64,000 bases of DNA, taken from assembly GCA_023333565.1 (NCBI GenBank), contig JAJKFH010000157.1, positions 620,001-684,000 on the forward strand. Direction: 5' to 3'. This stretch comes from Puffinus mauretanicus. Taxonomy: Eukaryota; Chordata; Aves; Procellariiformes; Procellariidae. A model generated the notes under the pieces. The model saw nothing but the letters and a program-made list of their open reading frames with translations. It was not told where the DNA came from and made no database searches. Below are positions 13,000 through 24,959 of the stretch, piece after piece. The first letter of the stretch is position 1, and each line of letters begins with the position of its first letter. The position numbers and the translations under genes are program-made.

Positions 13000-15900
13000 T
13001 CTTCGCCGTTCCTTCTGCCTCGCACCATCTGATGCCCAGCACGGCAGGTTTTGTTGCACGGAGCAGCATTCAGTGAGTTCAGCGAGACTCTGGCAGCCCT
13101 CCTGCACCGGACCACAATTTGGTTTGCAAATCCCCTCCCCAGCAAACCAGGACTGCTCACACAGTCCTCGCTAACAATATCTAATAGTGACTTTAAAAGG
13201 CTTGAACTTGTCTCCCTGTATTACCTTTTCAACACGTATCTTAATTAACCAGGGAGAAAGCATCGCTCAGACAGCGCCTCTTATTGAACGTAGCTGAGCT
13301 AATTTCCCCCCCTCACTCTAAGCAAGCAGGCAGGCGAGGCATTACTTCTCTTTCAAGGAAAACACTTCACATCTGTCAGTGACACTGTGGCCAATGCGAA
13401 ACCTTCATCTAACTTTCTCCTCTCAAAAATGTAAAGTAAGAAAACAAAATCTATGCATCATTTAAAGATGCCCCAGGACAGCTTTGAATTATGCAATCCA
13501 CAGTTATGTGAGCTGCTGCTTAAGGGGTTCTTTGGCTCTTTCGTGACACTGATCAATCCCCTCTTGGTTTTATTTAAAAGACCCAGTCACTGAAGCATTC
13601 AAACCAGATTATTCACATCATTCATTCACATGCCTGGAAAACAATGCAAATAAACACATAAGGAAGAATGAAATATATGCTAACTAGCAACACTTTTCAC
13701 AGGTTGGCCCCTCTGATTAGAAATCATTCTGGGAGGAAATAATGGAAGGATTAAAACCAGCTTTCAGTCTACTTTAAGCCAGGTTCAGGTCATTGCCCTT
13801 GTCATTCAAAGGGTCGGTTCCTCAGGTGCAATCAAATTGCATAGGTTGAGGCTGTTGTACAAAAGGTCTGTCGCTCTGTGAAAGGCATTCCCTTGGCCTG
13901 TGTTTGAGCAGTCCACAGGCTGTTTTAAATTACACCAGCCTTTAATATCGCAAGGTGCCCAGAAAAGAGATCAAGCACCCATTTAACAGGGTGCATCAGC
14001 CACCACACCATTTCCTCGGTCATGTCTCTGTTTCCCAGCGAGGCCAGCAGCAGGACTCAGGAGTGGCGTGGAGTGCCTGTACCGTTCCTGCGTGATAAAG
14101 GCACGCCCAGCCCTCCAGCGGCTAATTATCCGGGTATGATTTAAAGTGATCCCCGGAGAATCTGCTCCCAACAATGCTGCGTGTCAAGGCCTGACAGGTC
14201 AGGCAATTTTCAAACGATCGCAGCTGGGATATTTGTACAGGAAGATTTCAGAGCCATATTAAATTACCGACCCTGAAAATCCTGGTGCTGAATACAGACG
14301 TACATTATTGATTTTGGTGGACTCCAAATGCAAACTCTACAGCCTGCCCTTAGTTAGCCTTCTCCCCTGGGACCAGACATGGAAAATGATGCTGTCAACC
14401 TGCTGCCCACCCCTCCCAGAAGCAGCTTTAGCCCTTTGTCTCCCTCCTCTCCTGGCAGCAACATGACTTTTCCCTAGCACATCCTGCAAGGTTATTTACC
14501 ACTGTTGGAAGAACAGCAGGGAGCAAATCCTAAGAGGCGGACTGTGTCCTAAAATCCAGATCCAGCTCCCCAGGCAGCAAATTTTGACCATCCTGAAAAG
14601 ACAAGTGCGCTCTCACGAACACAACCGAGGCAAATGTATGGCAACGTAGCCTAAAAGATGCTTCCCTGGACTGGTACTCCATGGACCTAGATTGCAGCCT
14701 TGTTCTGCCTCTGGCTTACTTTGTATGCATTTTCTCCACCCTGCACTCAATTTTACAGTAGCTTCCAGCTCAGGCACTTAGGCATCTGAACTGCCAAATG
14801 AGGTTTTGAAAGGTGTGTTCGCATTTGCATATATTTTCCAAGAACATGTCTTTATTTATGCCTCTCTCTAGTAGTAAATTTTAATCCTGCTAACAGCAGG
14901 AATAAATGTAGTGGGCAGAATAAAGCAGACTCTTGGAGCTTAACTTATTTTTCTTATTCTCTTCAAACAATATATAGCCTTTCAAGCTTGCCTTTAAAGG
15001 ACAAAAAAATCTCTACATTGAAAAAAGGGGTTTTTTTGCTAAGCCATAGACAAACTTATGTGCCTCTGTAGAAAGGGAAAAGGAGATTGAAACAGCCTTA
15101 AGACAACCAAAGTATCTTTTATTTCCTATACTATTTAACGATGGTTCCTATTACTTTCAGAATCTAGTATTTTGCAGGTAATAAAAAGAGTGAAAATCAA
15201 TCAAAACAACAGAGCACACCTCCCAGAGGACAAAAAATCCTCAATATATAACTGACTGCCAGAAAGCAAGTGTTAAAATAACCTGCATCAGGTAGAAGTG
15301 CTGCAATAAGAAATGGAGACAAAACACAGAACTATAAAAGAGACAGCTCACATTTTAATTGAAGAATTGAGCAGCGGCTGACAAGTCGGCGTGCTCTGTT
15401 TCCATAGGCGCTTCCAAAAGGCCGAGCTGCAATGCGTAACACCCAATTCGAGCTGCAATATTCCTGGGAGGGTTCAGGGACACAAACTGCTTTTATTATT
15501 GTTAGTTAGGCATCAGCAATCCACCGAAAGTGAAAATCAGGCTTTCCCCACTGGGCACACTTGGGAAGCTGACACAGAAATCTTACTGGAAAAGGTGTAG
15601 AAAGGAAAAATAAGTAGGAGGTTTTACAGAGTCTTAGTGAGAAATTACAGTCATCGCTCCCCAAAGAGAATGAGGCTGTAGTTAAGGCCTCGATACTAAT
15701 GCCATTAAAGTCGGTGGAAGTTTTAGAGATACTCGAATAGCGGAGGGTTTTTTCCCCCCTTCAGTTTTCCTCCCAGATCCAATTAATATGAAAAGAAATT
15801 GACTGATTCTCCTATTGTTCAGGTCTCACTTGCCTTGTCCTATCTAAAGCTTGCTCCTAAGGTCTGCAGAGCCATATAGCATCTATCACACCTCTGAGCA

Positions 15901-16200
15901 CTCCATAAATAAATAGCATGAACTGTAATGAGAATACTAATGAAATGTGTAGCTTTGCGATTGAAAACTCTCCCCTCTCAAGCTGTATTTTTTAAGGAAA
16001 ATTAAAAGTATGAATTGTAGCACCTGATGTCATAAAGCCTCCCGAGTTAATGTATTGGTTGCCATGCCACAGTATGACAGAAACACCGATATTTTATATG
16101 TGGTACAGTCCTGTAATTTGAGAGGTATTCCACTGCCAATTAGAGATCTAACAGCTGCCACTGGCTAGGCAAAATTACACTAAAAAAAAAAATGTGCAAA
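13000..16200. promoter_or_regulatory. Putative cluster of conserved noncoding elements
   Basis: There is no gene and almost no recognisable repeat in about 3 kb. Blocks at roughly 13250-13700, 13800-14330 and 15340-15500 retain CpG in otherwise AT-rich DNA. They also carry homeodomain-, octamer- and FOX-like motifs, for example ATGCAAAT at 13644-13651 running into TAAACA, and ATTTGCAT at 14823-14830. This texture is typical of developmental enhancers in vertebrate gene deserts. It is inference: conservation was not measured. Confidence 0.35.
15701..15730. repeat. Fragment of the CATTGA/TCAATGGGA-type old repeat
   Basis: CCATTAAAGTCGGTGGAAGT is a close variant of the recurrent amniote motif also seen at 8614, 34081, 56422 and 57360. 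It is very short, so chance similarity is possible. Confidence 0.3.
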
Positions 16201-16651
16201 GGAAAAATGTAGTAGACAGGCAGAGAGACTTTCAACATGCTTCACAAGAGCATGGTGGGGATGCAGCAGGCGCACGCTGCTGGCAGAGGAGGCTGGCAGG
16301 TAGGCAAAGGGCTAAGAGAGCTGCCGAGCCCTAATGTTACCTTCAAACTGAAAACATGAATCGCCACATTGCATACCCACCAAATGAGGCTCAGAAGGTT
16401 AAAACATCTCATCTAAGGCTCTGCAAAGAACTGTGATGGGTAGAATTAACATCCAGGCTTCTGATTCCTCTTGGTGCCCTGCTGTATGACTGCCTCGTGT
16501 AGCAAAGAAAAGGGTTAAACGAAAACCATAAAAGCAAGCGACTTCAGCAGATGTCTGACCTACTGCAGAGATTGCTGTGGAGATCTGCCATGGGAAACTG
16601 TACCAGAGCTCAGATGAGGCTAATTGCTCCACGAGGGACAGAAACCACAAA

Positions 16652-16653
<2 letters not shown>

Positions 16654-16684
<31 letters not shown>
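16654..16684. repeat. (CA)n microsatellite
   Basis: A perfect AC dinucleotide run of 31 bases (15.5 units). The Cys-Val open frame across it on the minus strand is an artefact of the repeat. Confidence 0.97.
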
Positions 16685-16686
<2 letters not shown>

Positions 16687-17644
16687 GAAGGAACAAAAAG
16701 AATTTTGACTTTCTCATATTCTAAATTTGGACAGACCCAAGGGCCAGAGTTTCCCTGGGAAGAAGGAAAGGGAGTCTGCAGAAAGCCCTTTTGCCTTGCA
16801 TTTGTTTGAACTCTGATTTCAAGAAGCTTTTTGCCTCCCTTTGAATTCAGGCTGCATTAATAAGTACTTTGACTAACATTTAAGCAGGTAGCCAGTAGGG
16901 ATACTGACATATTTAATGTCCCTTGTTTCTTATGTAATTTTCACTTTTTAAACATAAGCCTATGAAACTAGGCACGTAAGTATTTTGTGTGGCTACACCT
17001 GTAAGGTCTTATTATCCCTGCCTTCCATCACAAAACCTCTCCATTTCGTGATGATGTTGTGGTTTTGGATTATATCATAGTGGAAAATTTTGGGGGGCGG
17101 GGACACCCTTGCTACATATTGCTAGGCTTCTCAGCACAGTGGATCTCTAATCCCACTGTTACCACTGTATTGTTGGGACAGCTTTCAGCATACACGTGTT
17201 GACAGGTGCTGCTCCTGCCTTTCACCCTCTTGAGTCATAACCACAAAACAATTACTCAGCTCGAAAGCAGCTAGATGCTGACGGTAACCCATGTTTTCAC
17301 AAAGTGTTTTTGGAACACAGATTAAAATTATGAGTTTAATAACGTATTATGGCACAGAACTTCTGTTAGTTAAACAACACAGTAGAGGAATTAAATGTAT
17401 CCCTTTCAATCAGCGCTACACAGACAAAAAGCATTTTATATTCAAGTTTTAAACAACCTACAGAAATTATCGGGGAGTTCTATTAGACTTGGTCAGGAAA
17501 AGATTTGCACTTGATAAAAAAGTCAGCAAAACCAAACTAAACCGGTTTTATTATTATTTCAGTTCTTCTTCTAAAACATATGTCTTTTAACCCTTTTTGA
17601 TGCCAAAATTGAAAAAAAAAAATTTATTTTCATGAAAACATGAA

Positions 17645-17680
17645 AAATTTTCACTTTGATAGAAATTTTCACTTTGATAG
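17645..17680. repeat. 18-bp perfect tandem duplication
   Basis: Two adjacent identical 18-base units (AAATTTTCACTTTGATAG). This is likely a replication-slippage duplication. Confidence 0.9.
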
Positions 17681-19390
17681 AAAGGCAGATTTTGCTTCAA
17701 TAAATGTTGTGAATGCCTCAACACATTAGTTTTCTGATAAATAATCTCTGTAACTGAATAAGCCTTCTGTAAGGCTGTTGATATAATAATTAAAATGTCT
17801 TTCCCTTAAATATTGTTTCCCCTATTACAAACTGTTCCCACATGGACATTCCTTTCCCTAGTGCGATCTATTTATTCTTTTAAAAGATTTAACAGTAAAG
17901 AGGGTGGCTGAGATAAAGGAGCTTTTTCTGTCACTGTTTTCCATTATTTCCCTTTAAGATTGAATACGTGTGTTCCTTCCACGCCAGTGCAAAGATTTCC
18001 TGTCACCAGGCTCTTGATAGTCTCCATTGAGATCCATACTGTCAGTTTAGTGGTTTCAACCCTAATTTCATGGTTGCTTCATTGCTGAGAATCCCTCCAT
18101 TCAGCAAAGCTTCTAAGACTGTGACTGCAAGAAGTGAAGAAATGGCAATAAAGTTATCAGCAAAATAATCAGAACTACTTAATAAAATTAGGATATTATC
18201 CTGTGAATACATCTGCAAACCATGGTTAAAAAAAGGACATTTCTCATAAACATAATGCAAAGGAAAGTAAGTAAGAAACTATTTCCATGTCCAAGTGCTT
18301 TACTGAAACTATATCTGTATGGGATTATATCTGTGTAAAATTACTCACAGGTGTAAATTTTATTCAGGTGGAAGTTTCGTATTATTCTTGATCATGTCTC
18401 ATTCTTTCTTTCATTTAGAAATCTCTTTTTGAGACTCATTTCAGTGATCAATCTTTTTATTATAAAAATTAAAGTATTTGCTGTAACATTAATTAATTTT
18501 TCCCTGCTGTAATTATTAGAACTGAGCAAATAATTCACAATGAATAATTCATCTGCTGAATGTAACCTCATTTTCTGCTTGCTGAATATCTGCTAGCAAA
18601 TCTACTTTCTAGTTTATTTGTTAATCAAAATCATCTGACCACTTTTGGTGAGTATTTTTAACTATGGATTGAGCCTGAACAGTTCCCTGTGAGCCTTTGA
18701 TATAAGTAGTGCTTGCTACATGATCTGCATCGGTACATTGTAATTGGTCTGGTAAAGCACGTGACTTTATTTAATTTTCCCAATTTGGTGAGTGTTTATA
18801 TACTCTGGGCATAAGTACATCTGTATGTGAATTTCAATATCGTTTTTACAACTTCAGAATTTGTTTTCCTGCCAGTAGAACTCAATTATTCAAACGTCTT
18901 TGGGGGAAAAACCCACTAAAGGAAATGTGAATATGTGAATCTATCAAATGCTGAGCCATTATTTTCAACAATTTACTTACAGCTTGCACTCAGTTTTAAG
19001 CAACTATTATGTTATTGAAGGAGGAAATCACTAGTATCAACCTCTGCAGCCATATTTTCTGACCTCTAGTTAAAATGCAGAGCATTTTCATGTCACGGTG
19101 GATATTAGAGAACACTTATTTTATGTGTCTGAGAAGTCCTTGCTTGTCACGATAAAAGAAATTTTGCAGATGATAGATAGCACATCTGTGAAGATTTTCT
19201 GCATAAATTGGGAAGACTGGATACAATTTTGCCAGAAATAAGCACATAGGAAATATTTTAAGAGGTGACTTCTACATAAAGCAACTAATACCTGACTGAA
19301 AGCTAATGAGACTTGAAGTCCTATATCTTTAGGCACTTTAAAATCTTCATTCTTATTTTTCAGTTATGGTTTCAAGGTGAAACTCCTTAC

Positions 19391-19515
19391 CTGGATGATG
19401 AGGAGTCCACAATAGTGGAGGCCCGTCTCTGACATACCTGTAAGGTGTGCAAAAAATGTCACCCCTCCAACAAATACGCCATCCTCAGCTATACCCCACT
19501 GGTCAGAATAGCTGG
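19391..19515 (-). other. Exon-like segment (minus strand), unproven
   Basis: On the minus strand a pyrimidine-rich tract ends in CAG just before 19515, and a GTAAGG donor follows 19391. The 125 bases between are open in one frame. That frame belongs to a 100-codon open frame (19364-19666) whose translation I do not recognise. A second possible acceptor lies inside it. Cryptic exon-like segments are common by chance, so this is only a candidate. Confidence 0.2.
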
Positions 19516-20773
19516 CTGATATTTGGGGAGACAGAATAATTGCTTCTCCTCTCTGCATCCTTTGCTTCTTTGTCATGGTTTGTTGGTTTTTCTCTTCTTG
19601 AAACACACATTGGAGGAATACTATCTGTGCCCACAGAATGCAGAGACACCATGTGAAATACTCCAAAGGCCCTTTTCTTCACTGTTGTACAATGGGACAG
19701 GATCAGATCCTGAGAAAATACTTATGAAATTAATTCAAGAAAATGTTATACCAAACAGAGCTATAAGCTCTGCACAAGAAAAGGCAAAAGACATTGGACT
19801 AAGACAATATGCGGCAGAGTTCTGCCTACTTGATTCCACAAGAAAAACTGTTGTTATGCTTGTTAACTGTATTAATGAGTTTTCCTTGATTGGCATAGGG
19901 TTCTGTTAAAGCAAGAATTAAAAAGGAAGTTGAAATGAACATTACTGTTGCCTTAATGCAATTGAAACAATTGTCTTCTCATTCTCCCAATAAACTCTGA
20001 ATATTAGGTTTAATAAAGTAAGGTTCCAAAATTTTAAATAGTGTTGTATTACATTCTCAGTTTAATAAAATAGCTTGGCATATAACTCTACAGAAACAAG
20101 GGAGAGAATATAACACCAGCAGGGCTTCTTGTTCATTAAAGAATTGACTTTTTAAACTCTAGAGTAGATAAATTTGGGGTTTCTCAGCAATAAAGCAAAA
20201 TGGTACATTTTGTGCTTCAAGATTATTATTTCTCTATAATCTTAAATCACATAATAGGACATTTTACACAGCTGACTGTTTATTGCCCTTTCTATTTTCT
20301 TCTCTTTCTCTTCATTTTTTCTTTTTACATTACCTTAGAGTTTCTCAGAATCAATGCCCTGTAAAACAAACTCTTCCATTGCCTTGCTAGTCTGCTATGC
20401 CCTGACTTGGCAAAAATAAAGAAGGCAAAATTGATGAAGATAGGACACTTATGATACAAAGAGACTTTAAGAATGATGGCTCAGTTGCGGCATGGAAACA
20501 TCTTAGGTGGGCGTCCGGCCATTCTTATGTAATAAATTAAGCTTAACTAAAATGGGTGCAGTACATCAGTCCAAACCTGGACACCTGTGGTACCGATACC
20601 TACATTTGAGCTGAGAGCAAATGTCTCCTTTACAGTCTCTTCCAGTGCACAATCCATGTCAACATATGTTAGATACTAAAACACCAGGAGTCTTCCAGAA
20701 ATGCTTATTTTTGTACATTTTCTGTTAAAGTAGTCTCTATGACTAGCTCAAATGTAGGCTTCTACATGGTAGA

Positions 20774-20815
20774 AAAATAAGGTGTGATAAAACTAAAATA
20801 AGGTGTGATAAAACC
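20774..20815. repeat. 21-bp tandem duplication
   Basis: Two adjacent 21-base units differing only at the last base (core AATAAGGTGTGATAAAAC). Confidence 0.9.
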
Positions 20816-21504
20816 AAGTTTAGGTAGGTAAGTGTTTTGCCATGCTTTCTAGATCTGTAGTCTGATTCACGTTCTCAGGCATAAATTAACCATCAAATTT
20901 CAGATGGTTTTTTCTCCTCATTTTAAACTGGTAGGGACCACTGTTGTTTCTGTCTTCCTCTGAAGCATAATGCCAAGATATAGCTGTCCTGATTTCCCTA
21001 AAAAGCAAAACACTGGTAGGCTTTTATACCTATATGTTATACCTATAATCTAGGTCTTTAATTAATATAGGGGTGTTGAGAGACATTTTTGGATAACAGG
21101 TATAAGGATGTGTGAAGTAGGTGTTCTCTGAACCTGTCCTCAATAGCATAATTTCATGATTCAATATGACTACTAGTGAGTGGACTCAGTGACCCATACA
21201 GTCTTTTTCAGTCCTCTGAATGTTGAACATGTGCTCTCCAAAAAACATTTTGCATTCAGTTATTTATTGTAAAATAATTGTTCAGGAGGTTGTTATGTGT
21301 CGTCTTTAAAATCCTTTCCTTATTTTAGATAAATTCACTGGTATGTACACACAGCATTTGCTTGGTGTGCCTTTAAAACAAAGTCTGGGATATCACTTGC
21401 AGGAGCACCCAGAAAGGGAAATGTCTGTCAAACTGTCAAAATTTTCAAGACTTTTCCTTTGACATGAACTTAGAACTGCTCCTTCTATTTCTTTTTTTGT
21501 TGTT

Positions 21505-21575
21505 TTTAGCACTTTACATCTTCAAAGAGCTTATAAGCATTTTCTGATCACATTTATTATTTCTATTTATAAAAT
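21505..21575 (+). repeat. MIR-like SINE relic
   Basis: The run TAGCACTTTACATCTTCAAAG followed by a GAGCTTATAAGCATT variant resembles the MIR/CORE-SINE phrase for a 'cactttacaaacatt' segment. It is short and diverged. Confidence 0.4.
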
Positions 21576-22034
21576 ACGACTGTCTCGAAGTCTAACAAGA
21601 CTGAAACTGGAATATTTTTAATTCACACACAGTTACTCACTTATACAGAAAACCTCATCAAGCTGCACACCCTGATAATTTCCTTATATAGCCTCTCCTT
21701 CACTCAACTAGCACCTCAAAAAAAATCCTAACTATCAAGTTAAATCTAAGAGCTCTGAATTAGCTCTGAATGGTAGACATTGCTTTGACGTCTCTTTTCA
21801 CCAAAAAATGAAGCTGAAACTTTGGAGCAGCTGAAACTGTCTGTGGGTGCAGCTCAGCTTAGACAAACACTGTTGGTCAGAGAAAGCAACGTTTCATAAA
21901 CTACAAAAACACTACAGCAGCTCCACGAGAACTACATAGTGAAGAGTGGTACTGCCCCTTGTCATGCGTACACACCAATGAAGGCACTTGTAGCTGGAGG
22001 GCAGGAGGCTGTTTTCTACTTCTTTCCTACCCTG

Positions 22035-22105
22035 TGTGCATCAGAACTTGAACTCGGAGTCTCCCTTATTAACAAAAAGTACTCTTACCATTAGGCATTC
22101 CAATA
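22035..22105 (-). repeat. tRNA-derived SINE head (relic)
   Basis: On the minus strand an A-box-like sequence (TGCCTAATGGTAAG, 22084-22097) is followed about 30 bases later by a B-box-like sequence (AGTTCAAGTTCT, 22042-22053), the spacing of a tRNA internal promoter. Between them is the GGGAGACTC phrase typical of old amniote tRNA-headed SINEs (MIR-related). It is too diverged to be a functional tRNA. Confidence 0.55.
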
Positions 22106-22369
22106 TTTCTAGGAATGAGCTCTCTTTTCAAAGCCCCTGTAACCAGCAGAAGTGGTTAAACTATCACTGCAGCAAGGACTTCAACTGACTTTCATACCTC
22201 TAAGCTAAAATGTCATAACCAGCAAGCTAAAGAACCAGGCTTTCACATTTATTTCCCTGTCTGTCAAAATGAATACTCAATTATTTACAAAAAATGGAAC
22301 AGCTTCAGCAAGCGAGACGGAAATGCACCAATAGGCATGCTACAGAGATAGAAAATCTATATTTAAAAT

Positions 22370-22415
22370 CAGAGGGAGGGGGGATTTGAACCTGAGTCTC
22401 CCACTTCCCCAAAAG
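22370..22415 (-). repeat. Second tRNA-derived SINE relic (B-box part)
   Basis: The minus strand carries GGGAGACTCAGGTTCAAATC, with a near-consensus B box (GGTTCAAATCC). This is the same phrase as the copy 300 bases upstream and in the same orientation. The A-box half is decayed. Confidence 0.5.
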
Positions 22416-22449
22416 CTGCTGCAAACATCGGGATTCAAGGGGCAAGAAA

Positions 22450-24470
22450 AAGGAGGTAGACAGAAGAACACATTCACTTTTTTGAATGAATTTCCCTTGT
22501 GAATTCAGTACTTTGCTCCCAAATTTCCTCTGCATTACTAAAGCAGCATAAAATTTATCCAACATGTTATTTGGGGTCAAACAAGGTACTTCCTTCAATC
22601 CAAAATGATTTTCAGTTTTGATTCTCAGGAGCTGGGAGAGAAGCAGCCAAACAAATTTTCATTTCAGGTTGACCCAAAATGACTTTTTTTGTTGTTGAAC
22701 CACTGAACCAAAAAAAATCAGTGATACATACAGCTCTGTTCTGAAGGTCAACAAGTGTATGGGCTGCTAGAAAATAAGAAGGAGTGCTTCTAGAAGTAAA
22801 GGATCTTTTTACAGATATTGTGTGCTTCAATCCCAGGAAAATATGTGTGGGAATTACAAACCTGAGCAAATCATTTATTCTCAAATGCCAAGTCAAAGAA
22901 ATGTAAAAAAGGTGGCATGTAGGATAGTTTTAGTCTAAATGATTAAAGGTGTCATAGAGAAACACTAGCACCATGAATTTCTTCCACAACTAAACTCAAA
23001 GACAGTGCACAATCTGGACTTCTCATTAAATAATCTTAATTAGGAAAAGCTGTATGACGTTCATGTTCCTAACCAGTCTCACTGTTAGCCCTAAACTAAG
23101 TTCATCTCAGTGATTCTACCTGGAAGTGGAAGAGGCAAGAGAAGAATGGTAAGCGTATGGAGAATAGACTGCAGCTTCATAGCCAAAGATAAGGGGGGTA
23201 AATAAAGTCCCAGCCCCTAGTCTTTACTGCCAGAATATTTGGAGCCCAATGAGCTGATCCCAGAAAGAAGCGGCTGAGATCCAACAAGGCCTTCAACTTG
23301 TTAACTTTAGTAATTTTGCTGCCAAAAGTGTCTGGTTTGGGAGGATAAATATCCCCTTGCACTCCATTCTTGCAAGTTGTTTGCCCTGGCCCACTGATAT
23401 TTCTTCCTACAGAATCTGAATTTCCCTCATATGCTTCTCATTCGAGTCTTAATTTTTGCTGCACGCAGCCAGGGGATGCAGCTGTCTCAGTAGGAGATGG
23501 CTGTGAAGTTAACGGAGTGACAGTATTTACACCATATGGAAATCCAACATGCAGACTGGAGTATCACACAGAAAGACAAGCTACCCTACCCTCTCCCTAG
23601 CAGAATTTACAGGCATAATATAGCTCTGGAGTACCCCGAGGGAAAATATTTAACATGTCTCAGGAGACTCATATAAATCCAAATTACTAAAGTTGTTGTT
23701 AAAGACCCATACAGATAAGGAGGCCTGGCTGTCTCTGTTACAGCCCCTGGTGTCATTAAAGTTGTCCAGAAAATGGCAATACTAATATGTTATCACGTTG
23801 GGAGGCAAGGAGCAGATTAGGAGAATGGGCTGCAGAGGGAGCTCAGAGTAAGTAACCTCATGGTGGCCTCATTCAATGTCCCTTATCCCTTTGTGCTGGG
23901 GGAGCCCCGTCCAGAGAAATGAAATTGGGAGGTCCCTGGAGGGAGCAGTGACTCTGCTCTTCCAGGAGCCTGTGCCGGTCAAAGGCAATCTGCCTTTCAG
24001 CGTGAGACAGCAGTTTTACAAAGCTCAGCTGCCAGGCGGTTATTGAACTCAACGTCTTGCACACGCTTAGTGATCAGCTATACCCGAGGCTCTCCAAAGC
24101 TAGCTAAAAGTCTGGCCCCTCCAGGTCATTCTTGCTGTCAGATCAATCGTGCTAGTATGTCTGCACTGGCAAAGGAAACTTAGGGACTGTGTCCTAGGCT
24201 AGAGGGACGCCATGCAGAGCGCAGAAAAGACACAGGGCCAAGTGCTACGTGGCATGGGTGGACACACTTTGGAAAACCTCTAATACACCCAACCTTGAGC
24301 AAACTCAGGTTATCTAGAGAGAACTACACTGGGCAAAAACTACGTGTCTGCAGCGTGCGCTTCCTTCAAACGGACCTGGGGAGCAGCAGCCCCGGTCAGG
24401 GATGAGCAGCTGCAGTTTGGTTGGAAGAGCTGACTTCCCTCTGCCCTCACCCACAATCTCATAAAACGGC
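22450..24470. other. Noncoding DNA, CpG-richer towards its end
   Basis: No gene is recognised. From about 23820 to 24440 the sequence holds more CpG and GC than its surroundings, and a 63-codon minus-strand frame (23873-24064) is open there without a known domain. It could be a conserved noncoding element. Confidence 0.45.
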
Positions 24471-24475
24471 CATCC

Positions 24476-24850
24476 CAGAATTATAGAGGATAGGTTTGAA
24501 ACGGACCTGGGAGATCATTTTTCCACTCTTTGGTTTCATTGCTATACTACATCTGTTTTTTCTGACAGGTATTTGGTCTATTCTTTTTTTTTTTTTTAAT
24601 TCCCATGATGGGGACTCCAAAGCTGCCCTAGACACTCAGTTTCAGTGTTTTGCTACCCTTAGTGTAAAGACAAAGAGTCTTTCCTCTTGTGGAAATCCCC
24701 TGTGTCACCAGCAAAGTGCAATCCTGGACACGGATACTGGATTATTCCTTCCCTCTTTACAGCAGCACTGTATAATTTCAGTTAAGATATCTTTCCAGGA
24801 TCCCCTATGCAGAACATGCCTTAATCTCACTGAGCCTTTTTGCATAACAT
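24476..24850 (-). mobile_element. Old CR1 LINE 3' fragment
   Basis: Read on the plus strand, the reverse complement of a CR1 3' end is visible. A degraded tail (AGAATTATAGAGGATAGG) leads into ACGGACCTGGGAGATCATTT. Further on comes a GATGGGGACTCC..AGTGTTTTGCTACCC..TGTAAAG phrase (24607-24672) that is the antisense of the CR1 ORF2 C-terminus. It is strongly diverged and carries a 14-T tract at 24584-24597. The 144-codon plus-strand frame across it is antisense to the LINE and not a gene. The far end is uncertain. Confidence 0.55.
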
Positions 24851-24959
24851 TCCCAGGATACAACTGCTCTGCAGATTACACAGGAGCACAGAAATACCAA
24901 AACCATGATCTACTGGAAGACCTTCTTTAAAATTCTCCTTCTCCTGGCAGGAGACAATT

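Larger units (their letters stand above)
16685..21500. other. AT-rich noncoding DNA with minor repeats
   Basis: No gene can be supported. The stretch holds an 18-bp tandem duplication (17645-17680), a 21-bp tandem duplication (20774-20815) and a homeodomain-motif-rich patch (about 18480-18560). An exon-like segment on the minus strand at 19391-19515 is described separately. The largest open frame is 128 codons (19523-19909, plus), with no domain I recognise. Confidence 0.6.

Noticed and set aside
16399..16809. Cys-Val and Thr-His rich frames around 16650
   Set aside because: Translation of a CA microsatellite.
22035..22105. A functional tRNA gene on the minus strand
   Set aside because: A-box and B-box remnants are present but the arms do not fold into a full cloverleaf by eye, and the sequence matches old SINE heads.
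24496..24930. 144-codon plus-strand open frame with hydrophobic start
   Set aside because: Antisense to an old CR1 3' end; the apparent hydrophobic segment comes from T-rich DNA.
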